From contig JAZRQJ010000015.1 of assembly GCA_045649685.1 (NCBI GenBank), positions 74,162-138,161 on the forward strand: DNA of 64,000 nucleotides. The letters are read 5' to 3'. The notes below the pieces were generated by a model. That model made no database searches and had not been told where the DNA came from. It worked only from the letters and a program-made list of their open reading frames with translations. The translations under genes and the position numbers were made by a program. The stretch comes from RUG12519 sp045649685 (GTDB taxonomy: Bacteria > Bacillota > Clostridia > Oscillospirales > Ruminococcaceae). Shown here piece by piece: positions 35,454-44,751 of the stretch. Each line of letters starts with the position of its first letter. Positions within the stretch are counted from its first letter, which is position 1.

Positions 35454-36329
35454 ATGAATATATTTGAAATATTTAAAGTTATTATATTGGGAATAATTCA
35501 AGGAATAACTGAATGGCTTCCTATAAGCAGTACAGGGCATATGTTGTTATTTAACTCTTTTTTTCCATTAGATACTAATCTGTATTCTGGTGGTCAAGAA
35601 TTTGTTGATTTATTTTTGATTGTTATTCAGTTTGCATCTATTTTGGCTGTGATTTTTTTGTTTTTTAAAAAATTAAATCCTTTTTCTAAATCAAAAAATT
35701 TAAAAGAGAAGAGAGCAACATTTTCTTTGTGGGGTAAGGTGATTATAGGATCTATTCCTGTAATGATTATGGGATTTGCTTTTAAAAATGCTATACACAA
35801 ATATTTATATAATGGTTTTGTTGTTGCATTTATGTTAATAATGTATGGATTGCTTTTTATAGTTGTTGAATGTTTTAAATCTAATAGCAGTGGTGCCGAT
35901 ATTTCTAAATTAGGACAAATAACTACTCAGACAGCATTTTTAATTGGAATATTTCAAGCTTTGGCCTTAATTCCAGGAACATCTCGTTCTGGAGCAACTA
36001 TATTGGGTGCTTTACTAATTGGATGTTCTAGGAGTGTTGGTGCAGAATTTTCCTTTTTTCTAGCCATTCCAGCTATGGCGGGTGCTAGTGTGTTAGAAAT
36101 TGTTTCATATTTTAAAAAGCATGGTTTAGGTTTTTCTGTCAATGAATGGATTGCGTTAGGAATAGGTTTTATAATTTCATTTGTGGTTTCTATATTTGCA
36201 ATATCAACATTTATGAAATTTATTAAAACGCATAACTTTAGACCTTTTGCGTGGTATAGAATAGTGCTAGGAATTATTATTGTTGGTGCTTTTGTAACAG
36301 GATTTTTAAATATGGGTGTGCATGTTTAA
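35454..36329 (+). CDS. uppP: Undecaprenyl-diphosphatase UppP (BacA)
   Basis: This integral membrane enzyme of 291 residues dephosphorylates undecaprenyl diphosphate to recycle the lipid carrier of peptidoglycan synthesis; its overproduction gives bacitracin tolerance. Two diagnostic motifs are present: IIQGITEWLPISSTGHM near the N-terminus (with the catalytic Glu and Ser) and PGTSRSGATILG in the middle. About eight hydrophobic segments follow the family pattern. The start follows AAGGGG. It is monocistronic upstream of the remA operon, with 127 nt between them. Confidence 0.96.
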   Translation: MNIFEIFKVIILGIIQGITEWLPISSTGHMLLFNSFFPLDTNLYSGGQEFVDLFLIVIQFASILAVIFLFFKKLNPFSKSKNLKEKRATFSLWGKVIIGSIPVMIMGFAFKNAIHKYLYNGFVVAFMLIMYGLLFIVVECFKSNSSGADISKLGQITTQTAFLIGIFQALALIPGTSRSGATILGALLIGCSRSVGAEFSFFLAIPAMAGASVLEIVSYFKKHGLGFSVNEWIALGIGFIISFVVSIFAISTFMKFIKTHNFRPFAWYRIVLGIIIVGAFVTGFLNMGVHV

Positions 36330-36456
36330 TTAAAAGTGAGAATTATTAGCAAAAAATATAGTGCATATGATATTTATTGATATGTTCTATATATGCTTAT
36401 TTTTGATATGAAAATTTAGTTTTATTAAAAAAATAGGGGAAAAAATAGGGGAAATT

Positions 36457-36708
36457 ATGAACGAACTTATTAATATAGGATGTACAAGCTATATATCCAT
36501 CAGTAAATTAGTTGCAGTTGTTGCGCCAGATGCCGCTCCAATAAAGAGAATGATTTTGGCAGCAAAAAATATTGGGAAATTAATTGATGCGACTTGTGGT
36601 AGAAAAACCAAGTCTGTGTTGTGCATGGATAGTGATCATATTATTTTGTCTTGTTTAAGTGTTGATGTTATAGAAAGTAAAATTAAAGATTGTGTGGGTG
36701 GTGAGTAG
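36457..36708 (+). CDS. remA: RemA-family extracellular matrix regulator (DUF370)
   Basis: This 83-residue DUF370 protein begins with ELINIGCTSYISISKLVAVV and contains SAPIKRM-like PDAAPIKRMILAAK and GRKTKSVL, as in RemA of Bacillus. RemA is a DNA-binding activator of matrix and osmoprotection genes there, and forms ring oligomers. It sits directly before gmk, the conserved position in Firmicutes. The C-terminus is slightly longer than usual. A duplicated AAATAGGGG element precedes the start, the second copy serving as ribosome site. Confidence 0.9.
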   Translation: MNELINIGCTSYISISKLVAVVAPDAAPIKRMILAAKNIGKLIDATCGRKTKSVLCMDSDHIILSCLSVDVIESKIKDCVGGE

Positions 36709-36711
36709 ATT

Positions 36712-37308
36712 ATGAAAACTGGTACATTATTGGTGGTTTCGGGACCATCAGGTAGTGGAAAAGGGACAATTTTAAATAAAGTGGTAGCTGATGAAAATGT
36801 TTCGCTTTCGATTTCTGCTACTACGAGAAAACCAAGAAATGGTGAAATAGACGGTGTTCATTATCATTTCATGACAAGAGAAGGGTTTTTGAATGAAATT
36901 GCAAATAACAATATATTAGAGTATAATGAATACTGTGGCAATCTGTATGGTACGTTAAAGTCTGAAGTTGAATCACTTTTATCTGAGGGTAAAGATGTGA
37001 TATTGGAAATTGATGTTAATGGAGCTAAGAAAATTGTTGATTCTATGGAGTGTGTTAGAGTTTTTATTTTGCCTCCTAGTATGGATATTTTAAAACAGAG
37101 GTTGTCTTTGCGTGGAACAGAAACAACTGAAACGTTAAATAAGCGTATAAATCAAGCACACAATGAAATGAAAGAAGCATATGAATATGATTATGCAGTA
37201 GTTAATGATGTGTTAGAAGATGCGGTTAAAAATATTCGATTAATATTGAAAACTGAGAGATTAAGAACAAATAAAATGAAATTTAAAATTGATGAATTAA
37301 ATAAATAG
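36712..37308 (+). CDS. gmk: Guanylate kinase
   Basis: Gmk phosphorylates GMP to GDP with ATP. The 198-residue protein has the P-loop GPSGSGKGT (about residues 10-18), the GMP-binding TTRKPRNGEIDGVHYHF, and the lid region RLSLRGTETTE. Its start is 4 nt after the remA stop, so the genes are translationally linked. It is followed by rpoZ in the usual Firmicute arrangement. Confidence 0.96.
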   Translation: MKTGTLLVVSGPSGSGKGTILNKVVADENVSLSISATTRKPRNGEIDGVHYHFMTREGFLNEIANNNILEYNEYCGNLYGTLKSEVESLLSEGKDVILEIDVNGAKKIVDSMECVRVFILPPSMDILKQRLSLRGTETTETLNKRINQAHNEMKEAYEYDYAVVNDVLEDAVKNIRLILKTERLRTNKMKFKIDELNK

Positions 37309-37322
37309 AAGGAGTTTTTAGT

Positions 37323-37538
37323 ATGAATAGACCATCTATACCTGAACTTTTAAAAAATGGAGAAAGTTATTATTCTTTGATAATTGGTGTGTCAAAAAGG
37401 GCACGTCAGATTGTAGATTATGCAAACCAAGTGGAAATAAATTGTCCGGATAATCCAGTTGCTGATGCAATAGAAGATTTTGCTAAGGGGAAGTATGTTC
37501 TTGTTGAGCCAGAAGGCATAGGACAAAAAAATGAGTAA
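37323..37538 (+). CDS. rpoZ: RNA polymerase omega subunit
   Basis: This 71-residue omega subunit stabilises the beta' subunit of RNA polymerase. It shows the short N-terminal IPELLKNGESYYSLIIGVSKRA pattern and the downstream helix with NPVADAIEDFAKGKY. AAGGAG lies 7 nt upstream. The 3' end overlaps coaBC by 8 nt. Confidence 0.9.
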   Translation: MNRPSIPELLKNGESYYSLIIGVSKRARQIVDYANQVEINCPDNPVADAIEDFAKGKYVLVEPEGIGQKNE

Positions 37539-38748
37539 ATCGTTTATTGGCAAAAAAGTATTGCTTGGTGTTAGTGGTGGGATAGCTGCATTTAAGGCTG
37601 TTAGTGTAGCTAGTGAGTTGGTAAAAAAGGGTTGTATTGTTAAAACTATAATGACTCGCAATGCTGAAGAGTTTATTAAGCCATTAACTTTTGAAACAAT
37701 GACTAATAATGTTTGCCTAACATCTACTTTTGAACGAAAGGAACAGTTTGATGTTAAACATGTTTCTTTGGCTCAGTGGGCAGATTTGTTTGTTGTTGTG
37801 CCTGCAACAGCGAATGTTATTGCAAAAATTGCAAACGGATTGGCTGATGATATGTTGACCAGCACTTTTTTGGCGTGCATGTGTAAAAAAATAGTGGTTC
37901 CGTCTATGAATACTGGTATGTTAGAAAATATTGCAACTAAAAGTAATATAAAAACAATAGAAAGCCGAGGCATTAAAGTTGTTGAACCAGCTGAAGGTAG
38001 GTTGGCCTGCGGAGATATCGGTAGAGGTAGATTGCCTGATGTTGATGTTATTGTACAGTGCATATATGAAACATTAAATTGTGATATGGACTTAAAAGGG
38101 CAAAATGTTTTGGTTACAGCAGGAGCAACGGAAGAATATATAGACCCTGTGCGTTTTTTAACTAACAGATCTAGTGGTAAAATGGGATATGCCATTGCTA
38201 AAGCTGCTGCTGAAAGAGGAGCAAGGGTTACATTAGTTTCTGGAAGAACGGATAATCTGACTGTTCCTTCTGGAGTTAATGTCTTGTTTGCTAGTAGTGC
38301 ATGTGATATGCAAAAAGCAGTTTTGGATGTTGTTGAAAAGCAGGATATTTGTGTTCTAGCGGCTGCTGTGGCAGATTATACTCCAAAAGTGAAATTAGAT
38401 CACAAAATGAAAAAGACAGACTCAGATATGATTTTAGAACTTGTTAGAACCCCAGATATATTGGCGAATTTGAGGGATCATGTTAAAAAAGATACATTTT
38501 TGTGCGGATTTTCTATGGAAACGCAGGATTTATTGGAAAATTCCAAGAAAAAATTAATATCCAAAAATGCTGATATGATTGTTGCCAATAATATTAATGA
38601 TGTTGGAGCCGGTTTTGGTGTTGACACGAATAAGGTTAATATAATTACTCGTGATGATGTATTGGACATTCCGCTGATGACTAAAGAAAAATTAGCAGGT
38701 GTTATTTTGGATAACATATTAAAATATAAATTTGAAAGATTAGGTTAA
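37531..38748 (+). CDS. coaBC: CoaBC: phosphopantothenoylcysteine decarboxylase/synthase
   Basis: This bifunctional coenzyme A enzyme has 405 residues. The N-terminal CoaC flavoprotein half has LGVSGGIAAFKAV, VVVPATANVIAKIANGLADD with the flavin region, and VPSMNTGMLEN with the catalytic residues. The C-terminal CoaB half has VTAGATEEYIDPVRFLTNRS-SGKMG and the AAVADYTPK segment. Length is standard. It overlaps rpoZ and is followed by priA. Confidence 0.96.
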   Translation: MSKSFIGKKVLLGVSGGIAAFKAVSVASELVKKGCIVKTIMTRNAEEFIKPLTFETMTNNVCLTSTFERKEQFDVKHVSLAQWADLFVVVPATANVIAKIANGLADDMLTSTFLACMCKKIVVPSMNTGMLENIATKSNIKTIESRGIKVVEPAEGRLACGDIGRGRLPDVDVIVQCIYETLNCDMDLKGQNVLVTAGATEEYIDPVRFLTNRSSGKMGYAIAKAAAERGARVTLVSGRTDNLTVPSGVNVLFASSACDMQKAVLDVVEKQDICVLAAAVADYTPKVKLDHKMKKTDSDMILELVRTPDILANLRDHVKKDTFLCGFSMETQDLLENSKKKLISKNADMIVANNINDVGAGFGVDTNKVNIITRDDVLDIPLMTKEKLAGVILDNILKYKFERLG

Positions 38749-38818
38749 AGCTACGTATGCCTGTGTGTTGGTATCTGTGGCTTTAATTTTTAATTTTATA
38801 GGAGTAGGTAGATTCGCT

Positions 38819-41248
38819 ATGTTAATTGCTTCTGTTGCAGTTGAAAAAACGTCTTTTAGCTTTGATAGGCTTTTTGATTATTTGATTCCTGAGCATTTAA
38901 GTTCTGTGGTTGAAATTGGTTGTTTGGTTAGCGTACCTTTTGGGAATTCTAATAAAGTGCGGCAGGCGATGGTGTGTAATATAGTAAATGAACAAGAGTG
39001 TATTGATAAAAAATATAAATCAATTCAAACAGTTTTGTCTGATGGACCGGTAATGTCTAAAAATATGCTTGGTGTGGTTCAATTTTTACATAGTACATGT
39101 TTTTGCACATGGTATGAAGCAATTAGAAGCGTTTTACCATCTGGATTATTTTTTAAAATTAATGAGTATTGGAATTTTCAATATGAAGATAGTTATATTT
39201 ATACTGCAGAGGAAAAACAACTTTTGGAAGAGTTGAATAAATTTAAAAGTTTGCAGAAGATCAATGATTATATTGAAAATATAGTTAGTTGTAAAAACAT
39301 TAATGTTGTTAAATCGTTGCAAAAAAAGGGTGTTTTATTTAAAACTAAGAGTAAGCAAAGAAAAATCAAAGATAAAACAATAACAATGGTTCAAGCAGTT
39401 AATGCCGATGTTAACGAAATTAAAATGACCAATAAACAAAGGAAACTTTTTGATTTTATTAAAAATTCTGGAATAGTATCTGTAAAGGAAGCTTGTTATT
39501 CTTGCGGGGTTACTGAAGTTGTTTTGAAAAATTTAATAAAAGCTAAATTGGTTGATATATGTGAGTGTGAGACATATCGAAATCCATATAAAAATGTAGA
39601 AAAAACTAGGTCGGTTAGTCAAATTGTTTTGACAAATTCTCAGTGTAAAGTTATGAATGGTTTAATTGAGCTTTTAAATAAAAATATAGCTTTAGTATCT
39701 TTATTGCGTGGTGTTACTGGTAGTGGAAAAACACAAATTTTTTTAAAATTAATTTATTACATGCTAAAAAAGGGTAAGCAATGTATATTTATGGTTCCTG
39801 AGATATCATTAACTCCGCAAATGTTATCTTTTTTTCAATCATTTTTCGGAAAGAAAGTTGCTGTTGTTCACAGCGCGTTATCAAAAGGAGAACAGCTGGA
39901 TGAATATAAAAGAATAAGACGAGGAGAAGCAAGCCTTGTTATTGGAACTCGCAGCGCAGTTTTTGCACCATGTGAAAATTTGGGACTAATAATTATGGAC
40001 GAAGAAGGGGAAAGTACATATAAAAGTAGTGATATGTCGCCAAGATATCATGCTAGGGATGTTGCAAAATATAGGTGTTTAAAATCGTCGGCTATGTTGC
40101 TTTTAGCTTCAGCTACTCCATCTATTGAAACACAATATTTTGCTCAAATTGGTAAATACAGTGAGTTTGTTTTAAAAAAACGTTATAATAATGCGAAACT
40201 ACCTGAGGTTTTAGTTGTGGATTTGAAAAATGAACCTAGTTCGTCTATTTCGGGTGTTAGCATGCGACTATATAATGAAATTAATAGAAATTTGGGAAAT
40301 AATGAACAGAGTATATTATTATTGAACCGTAGGGGCTATAATTCAAGTGCAGTTTGTGTTGATTGTGGATGGGAATTTAAATGTCCAAATTGTTCGGCTT
40401 TTATGACATATCATAGTTTAAATAATTCTTTTATGTGTCATTATTGTGGGTATATTCATGACAAGATTAAAACGTGTCCATCATGTGGAAACAACCATAT
40501 ATTTTATAATGGACATGGAACTCAAAAAATAGAAAATGACTTGGCAAAAACTTTTCCAAATGCTAATATTTTGCGATTAGATACAGATTCTATATTTAAT
40601 AGGCTAGATTTAGAAGAAAAAATAAAGCATTTTGAGGAAGGTAAGTATGATATACTAATTGGAACGCAAATGGTTGCTAAAGGACTAAATTTTCCTAATG
40701 TGACTTTAGTTGGAGTTTTGTCTATTGATAATATGCTATATGGTGCTGATTTTAGATGTCATGAACAAATGTTTTCTTTGCTTACACAAGTTGTTGGAAG
40801 AAGTGGTCGTGGAGACAAAGAAGGCAGGGCAATAATTCAAACATATAATCCCGATAATCAGACAATTTTGCAGGCAGCTAAGCAGGATTACGAGGCGTTT
40901 TATAGAAATGAAATCGTTGAAAGAGAGGATTTTTTTTGTCCGCCTTTTTGTGATTTGTGCATTGTGAATTTTAGTGGAATTGATAATGAAACGGTTACGA
41001 AATGTGCTAGGAAATTTATTGACGAGTGTCGAAAACATGCAACAAATCGTGTGCCATTACAAGTATTAGGAATATCAACTCCATATTTAGAAAAATTAAA
41101 TAATCGTTACAGAAAAAGAGTGATAATAAAGTGTAAAAATGGAGCTAATTTTAGAAGTTGGATTAGGCCTATAGCTATGAAAATTTTTTCATCTAGTATG
41201 TTTTCAAGGGTTAGGTGCAATATTGACATGAATGGTGAAATAATATAA
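38819..41248 (+). CDS. priA: Primosomal protein N', replication restart helicase PriA
   Basis: PriA reloads the replication machinery at stalled forks. The 809-residue protein has an N-terminal DNA-binding domain, Walker A GVTGSGKTQIF, the helicase box LGLIIMDEEGEST, and the zinc region CVDCGWEFKCPNCSA...CHYCG...CPSCG. Helicase motifs V and VI (GTQMVAKGLNFPNV, QVVGRSGRGDKEG) are intact. The usual DEEH box reads DEEG here, an unusual change. I use ATG 38819; the frame is open further upstream, but those extra residues do not match the family. Confidence 0.94.
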   Translation: MLIASVAVEKTSFSFDRLFDYLIPEHLSSVVEIGCLVSVPFGNSNKVRQAMVCNIVNEQECIDKKYKSIQTVLSDGPVMSKNMLGVVQFLHSTCFCTWYEAIRSVLPSGLFFKINEYWNFQYEDSYIYTAEEKQLLEELNKFKSLQKINDYIENIVSCKNINVVKSLQKKGVLFKTKSKQRKIKDKTITMVQAVNADVNEIKMTNKQRKLFDFIKNSGIVSVKEACYSCGVTEVVLKNLIKAKLVDICECETYRNPYKNVEKTRSVSQIVLTNSQCKVMNGLIELLNKNIALVSLLRGVTGSGKTQIFLKLIYYMLKKGKQCIFMVPEISLTPQMLSFFQSFFGKKVAVVHSALSKGEQLDEYKRIRRGEASLVIGTRSAVFAPCENLGLIIMDEEGESTYKSSDMSPRYHARDVAKYRCLKSSAMLLLASATPSIETQYFAQIGKYSEFVLKKRYNNAKLPEVLVVDLKNEPSSSISGVSMRLYNEINRNLGNNEQSILLLNRRGYNSSAVCVDCGWEFKCPNCSAFMTYHSLNNSFMCHYCGYIHDKIKTCPSCGNNHIFYNGHGTQKIENDLAKTFPNANILRLDTDSIFNRLDLEEKIKHFEEGKYDILIGTQMVAKGLNFPNVTLVGVLSIDNMLYGADFRCHEQMFSLLTQVVGRSGRGDKEGRAIIQTYNPDNQTILQAAKQDYEAFYRNEIVEREDFFCPPFCDLCIVNFSGIDNETVTKCARKFIDECRKHATNRVPLQVLGISTPYLEKLNNRYRKRVIIKCKNGANFRSWIRPIAMKIFSSSMFSRVRCNIDMNGEII

Positions 41249-41295
41249 TATAATAATTGTGTTGAATGTTGTTGTTTTTGAAATTAGGAGGACTT

Positions 41296-41754
41296 ATGGC
41301 ACGTAGAAATATAATAACGAATGATGATCCGGTTTTGCATAAAAAATGTAGGGAGGTTGTAAAATTTGATGAGCAATTGGCCCTTTTAATAGATGATATG
41401 GTTGAGACTTTACACTCAGTTGAAAATGCTGCTGGATTGGCTGCTCCTCAAGTTGGAATTTTACGTTGTGTAACAGTTATTGATGTTGGTGAAGGGGTTA
41501 TTGAGCTAGTTAACCCTCAAATTATAGAGACAAAAGGTAAACAATTTGGGCCAGAAGGGTGTCTTTCATATCCTAATCAATATGGAAATGTGGAGAGGCC
41601 TGCTTATGTTAAAGTTAAAGCGTATGATAGATTTGGAAAACCTTTTTTTGTTAGAGGTGAAGGGTTGCTTGCTCGTGCACTTTGTCATGAAATAGATCAT
41701 TTGAGTGGAATTGTTTTTTTGGAAAAGGCGAAAGATTTAAACCAAGTTGATTGA
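41296..41754 (+). CDS. def: Peptide deformylase
   Basis: This iron- or zinc-dependent enzyme removes the formyl group from nascent proteins. The three family motifs are present: GLAAPQVGI, EGCLSYP with the metal Cys, and CHEIDHLSG with the two His and the Glu. It is 152 residues long. AGGAGG is 6 nt before ATG 41296. It is coupled to fmt, which makes the formylated initiator tRNA. Confidence 0.96.
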   Translation: MARRNIITNDDPVLHKKCREVVKFDEQLALLIDDMVETLHSVENAAGLAAPQVGILRCVTVIDVGEGVIELVNPQIIETKGKQFGPEGCLSYPNQYGNVERPAYVKVKAYDRFGKPFFVRGEGLLARALCHEIDHLSGIVFLEKAKDLNQVD

Positions 41755-41798
41755 TATATTGGTTATTTGAAATTATTGAGAGAGAGTTGTTTTTTGTT

Positions 41799-42719
41799 AT
41801 GAGAGTAGTTTTTATGGGCACGCCTGATTTTGCAGTAGCGACTCTTGAAACACTTATTAGAAGTCATCATGAAGTGGTTGCAGTATATACACAACCCGAT
41901 AAACCTTTTGGTAGAAAGAAGATTCTCAAAGCTTCAGCGGTCAAAGTTAAAGCTGTTGAGGAAAAAATACCTGTTTATCAGCCAAATAGTTTAAAAGGTA
42001 GTGAAGAAATTGAAAATATAAGAAATATTAATCCGGATGTTATAGTAGTTGTTGCATATGGACAGATTTTGCCTAAGGAAATTTTAGAAATTCCTAAGTA
42101 TGGTTGTGTTAATGTTCACGCTTCTTTGTTACCTAAATATCGCGGAGCATCTCCAATTCAAACTAGTATTTTAAATGGAGATGACATAACTGGAGTTACA
42201 ACTATGTATATGTCAGAAGGGTTAGATACTGGTGATATTATTGATTGTGTAGAGACTAATATTGGTGAAAATGAAACTGCTTCTGAACTTTTTGAGAGAT
42301 TAGCGCCTATGGGAGCGATGTTACTCGATAAGACTTTATCAGGTATTGAATCTGGATCGGTTACTCGCACGGCTCAAGATGACAGTAAAGCAAGTTATGC
42401 TCCTATGTTGACTAAAGAGATGGCTAGAACTAGTTTTAATATGCCAGCTAGATGTGTTCATAAACGTATATGTGGTTTGTCTGATTGGCCGTGTGCATAT
42501 TGTTATTTAGAAGGGAAAAAATTAAAAATATACAGAAGTGTTTTAAATAATGACTATTCTGGAAAACCCGGAGAAATTTTAGATAATAAAAGATTTATTG
42601 TTGGCTGTGAAAGTGGTGCAGTGGAATTTGTTGAGGTTCAACTTGAAGGAAAGAAAAAGATGTTGGCTAGAGATTTCTTGAATGGTAGTAGCGTGAAAAA
42701 AGGAAAAGTTTTAGATTGA
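41799..42719 (+). CDS. fmt: Methionyl-tRNA formyltransferase
   Basis: Fmt transfers a formyl group from 10-formyltetrahydrofolate to Met-tRNA. The 306-residue protein has RVVFMGTPDFAV at the start, the catalytic region NVHASLLPKYRGASPIQ (Asn, His) and the Asp in MSEGLDTGDII. The C-terminal OB domain is present. ATG 41799 begins the conserved MRVVFMGTP; the frame extends upstream over the end of def without a homologous sequence. Confidence 0.96.
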   Translation: MRVVFMGTPDFAVATLETLIRSHHEVVAVYTQPDKPFGRKKILKASAVKVKAVEEKIPVYQPNSLKGSEEIENIRNINPDVIVVVAYGQILPKEILEIPKYGCVNVHASLLPKYRGASPIQTSILNGDDITGVTTMYMSEGLDTGDIIDCVETNIGENETASELFERLAPMGAMLLDKTLSGIESGSVTRTAQDDSKASYAPMLTKEMARTSFNMPARCVHKRICGLSDWPCAYCYLEGKKLKIYRSVLNNDYSGKPGEILDNKRFIVGCESGAVEFVEVQLEGKKKMLARDFLNGSSVKKGKVLD

Positions 42720-42725
42720 TAGGAA

Positions 42726-43433
42726 GTGAGTTTTTTGTATTTATATTATGGTTCACAAGATATGATGTATTTTGTAATGGTTATTTTGCCGTTGCTCTTA
42801 TTAACGTTTATTGTACAAATTAAAATGAAAATTACTTATAGTAAATATTCTGCAATTATGAATAAACGGGGAATTAGTGGTTCGGAAGCTGCCAGAAATA
42901 TTTTGGATAGTATGGGATTAAGGCATGTTAGGATAGAAAGAGTGTCTGGTGAACTAACAGACCATTTTGATCCTAGAACAAATACACTTAGATTGTCTGA
43001 GAAAAATTATAGTGGACATTCAGTTGCTGCAGTTGGAGTTGCTGCTCATGAAGCGGGGCATGCTATTCAATATGCTAAGAAATATGTTCCAGTAAAATTA
43101 AGAGCTGCTGTTATTCCTGCTGTTAGATTTAGTTCGTGGCTATATATTCCAATGTTTGTTCTAGGTCTTTTTTATAACATGACGTGGTTTGTTTATATTG
43201 CACTTATAGTGTTTGGTTTAACTTTTATATTGCAATTAATAACGTTGCCTGTTGAATTTAATGCTAGTAGGAGAGCTATTTCTGTTATTGAATCTAGAGG
43301 CATATTAGATTCTTCAGAAATTTCTGGTGTGAAAAAAGTTCTTTGGGCTGCTGCTATGACATATGTTGTTGCGTTTTTGGTGTCTTTAGCACAGTTAATT
43401 CGTATCTTGTTGTTGAGAAGAAACGATGACTAA
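42726..43433 (+). CDS. Zinc metallopeptidase of the YugP type
   Basis: This membrane-embedded protein of about 235 residues matches the YugP/DUF zinc metallopeptidase family. It has an N-terminal transmembrane segment, then the block DHFDPRTNTLRLSE and the zinc motif AAHEAGHAIQYA (HEXXH, about residue 115). Two or three further hydrophobic segments and the FNASRRA motif follow. The role of this family is not established; it is regularly found next to fmt and rsmB in Clostridia. GTG 42726 overlaps the ribosome site AGGAAG. TTG 42735 has better spacing, so the start is uncertain by three codons. Confidence 0.85.
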   Translation: MSFLYLYYGSQDMMYFVMVILPLLLLTFIVQIKMKITYSKYSAIMNKRGISGSEAARNILDSMGLRHVRIERVSGELTDHFDPRTNTLRLSEKNYSGHSVAAVGVAAHEAGHAIQYAKKYVPVKLRAAVIPAVRFSSWLYIPMFVLGLFYNMTWFVYIALIVFGLTFILQLITLPVEFNASRRAISVIESRGILDSSEISGVKKVLWAAAMTYVVAFLVSLAQLIRILLLRRNDD

Positions 43434-44751
43434 AAAGAAAAATTGCAGAGAAGTAGCTATGACGCTAATATACCGTGTTATTGTTGAAGATGGATATTCC
43501 AATATTGTTTTGAATTCTTTTTTAAATAGTGAAGAATATTTGGATTCTAGAGATAGAGATTTTGTTTCCAAATTATTTTATGGTGTTTTAGAAACTAAAC
43601 TAACATTAGATTATATTATATCTTTATATTCTAAGGTGAAAAAAATTCAGAATAAGATAAGAATTATTCTTGAAATGGCAATATATGAACTTTTGTATAT
43701 GAATGTCCACGATTATGCTGTTGTTAATGAGTATGTTAATCTTGCAAAGATTTCAAAAAATAGAGGTGCAGTTGGATTTGTCAATGCTATTTTGAGGTCG
43801 TTTATAAGGAAAAATAAAAGTTTTGAATTGCCATGTGAAGAAGACAATAATGTTGATAATCTGAAAATATTGTATTCTTGTTCTTCTTGGATAGTTGAAA
43901 GTTTGATTAATGATTATGGACCTGAGGCTGCTAAGAATTTTTTAAAAAGTCAGCTTAATAGAGCTACTGTTAATATTAGGGTGAATACTGGCAAAATTAA
44001 TTGCTCTGATTTGATTTTTAAGTTGAATCAAGAAGGGGTTGTTGTTCAAAAATCTCCAATTGAAAATTGTTTAGTTGTTGAACAAGGAAATATTTTACGA
44101 ACTCAAGCTTTTTTAGATGGCCTTTTTCATGTTCAGGACATTTCTTCTCAAATTTGTTCGTTAATAGCATCTCATTTTAAACCCAAAAGTGTTTTGGATG
44201 TTTGTGCAGCGCCGGGTGGAAAAACGTTTACTATAGCTCAAGAAACTGATGCCGATATTGTTGCGTGTGATCTTTATTCTAAGAGAGTTGGTTTAATTGA
44301 TAAAAATGCTAAGCGATTAGGATTATCTAAAATAAATAGTGTGGTTTTTAACGCTGAAGATGAATATGGTAAAGTTTTTGATTTGGTTTTATGTGATGTT
44401 CCTTGCTCTGGAATTGGGGTTATTAGACGTAAACCAGAAATTAAATATAAAAAGGCAGCGGATATTAATGATTTAACTAAAATTCAAAGAAAAATAATAC
44501 AATCTGCATCTAAAAGTGTAAAAAATGAGGGGTATTTGATTTATTCAACATGCACTTTAAGAAAAGTTGAAAACGAAAATGTTGTGAAAGATTTTTTAAG
44601 AGACAATAATAATTTTGAAATTTGTCCTATTCCAGAGTTTGTTAAGCAATATTTTCCGGATTCTGGACAATATTTAACTATGATAAATGGAACGTTGGAG
44701 TGTGATGGTTTTTTTGTAAGCGTTCTTCGGAGGATCGATAAAGTTGACTAA
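43426..44751 (+). CDS. rsmB: 16S rRNA m5C967 methyltransferase RsmB
   Basis: This 441-residue protein has an N-terminal NusB-like RNA-binding domain (EVAMTLIYRVIVEDGYSN, DRDFVSKLFYGVLETK). The C-terminal part is a SAM-dependent methyltransferase: DVCAAPGGKTF, DVPCSGIGVIRRKPE with the first catalytic Cys, and YSTCTLRKVENE with the second. The start overlaps the preceding peptidase by 8 nt and the end overlaps rlmN by 8 nt. Confidence 0.95.
   Translation: MTKKKNCREVAMTLIYRVIVEDGYSNIVLNSFLNSEEYLDSRDRDFVSKLFYGVLETKLTLDYIISLYSKVKKIQNKIRIILEMAIYELLYMNVHDYAVVNEYVNLAKISKNRGAVGFVNAILRSFIRKNKSFELPCEEDNNVDNLKILYSCSSWIVESLINDYGPEAAKNFLKSQLNRATVNIRVNTGKINCSDLIFKLNQEGVVVQKSPIENCLVVEQGNILRTQAFLDGLFHVQDISSQICSLIASHFKPKSVLDVCAAPGGKTFTIAQETDADIVACDLYSKRVGLIDKNAKRLGLSKINSVVFNAEDEYGKVFDLVLCDVPCSGIGVIRRKPEIKYKKAADINDLTKIQRKIIQSASKSVKNEGYLIYSTCTLRKVENENVVKDFLRDNNNFEICPIPEFVKQYFPDSGQYLTMINGTLECDGFFVSVLRRIDKVD

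Noticed and set aside
37773..38195. Minus-strand frame of 140 codons inside coaBC
   Set aside because: Antisense to the conserved CoaC/CoaB sequence. No ribosome site.
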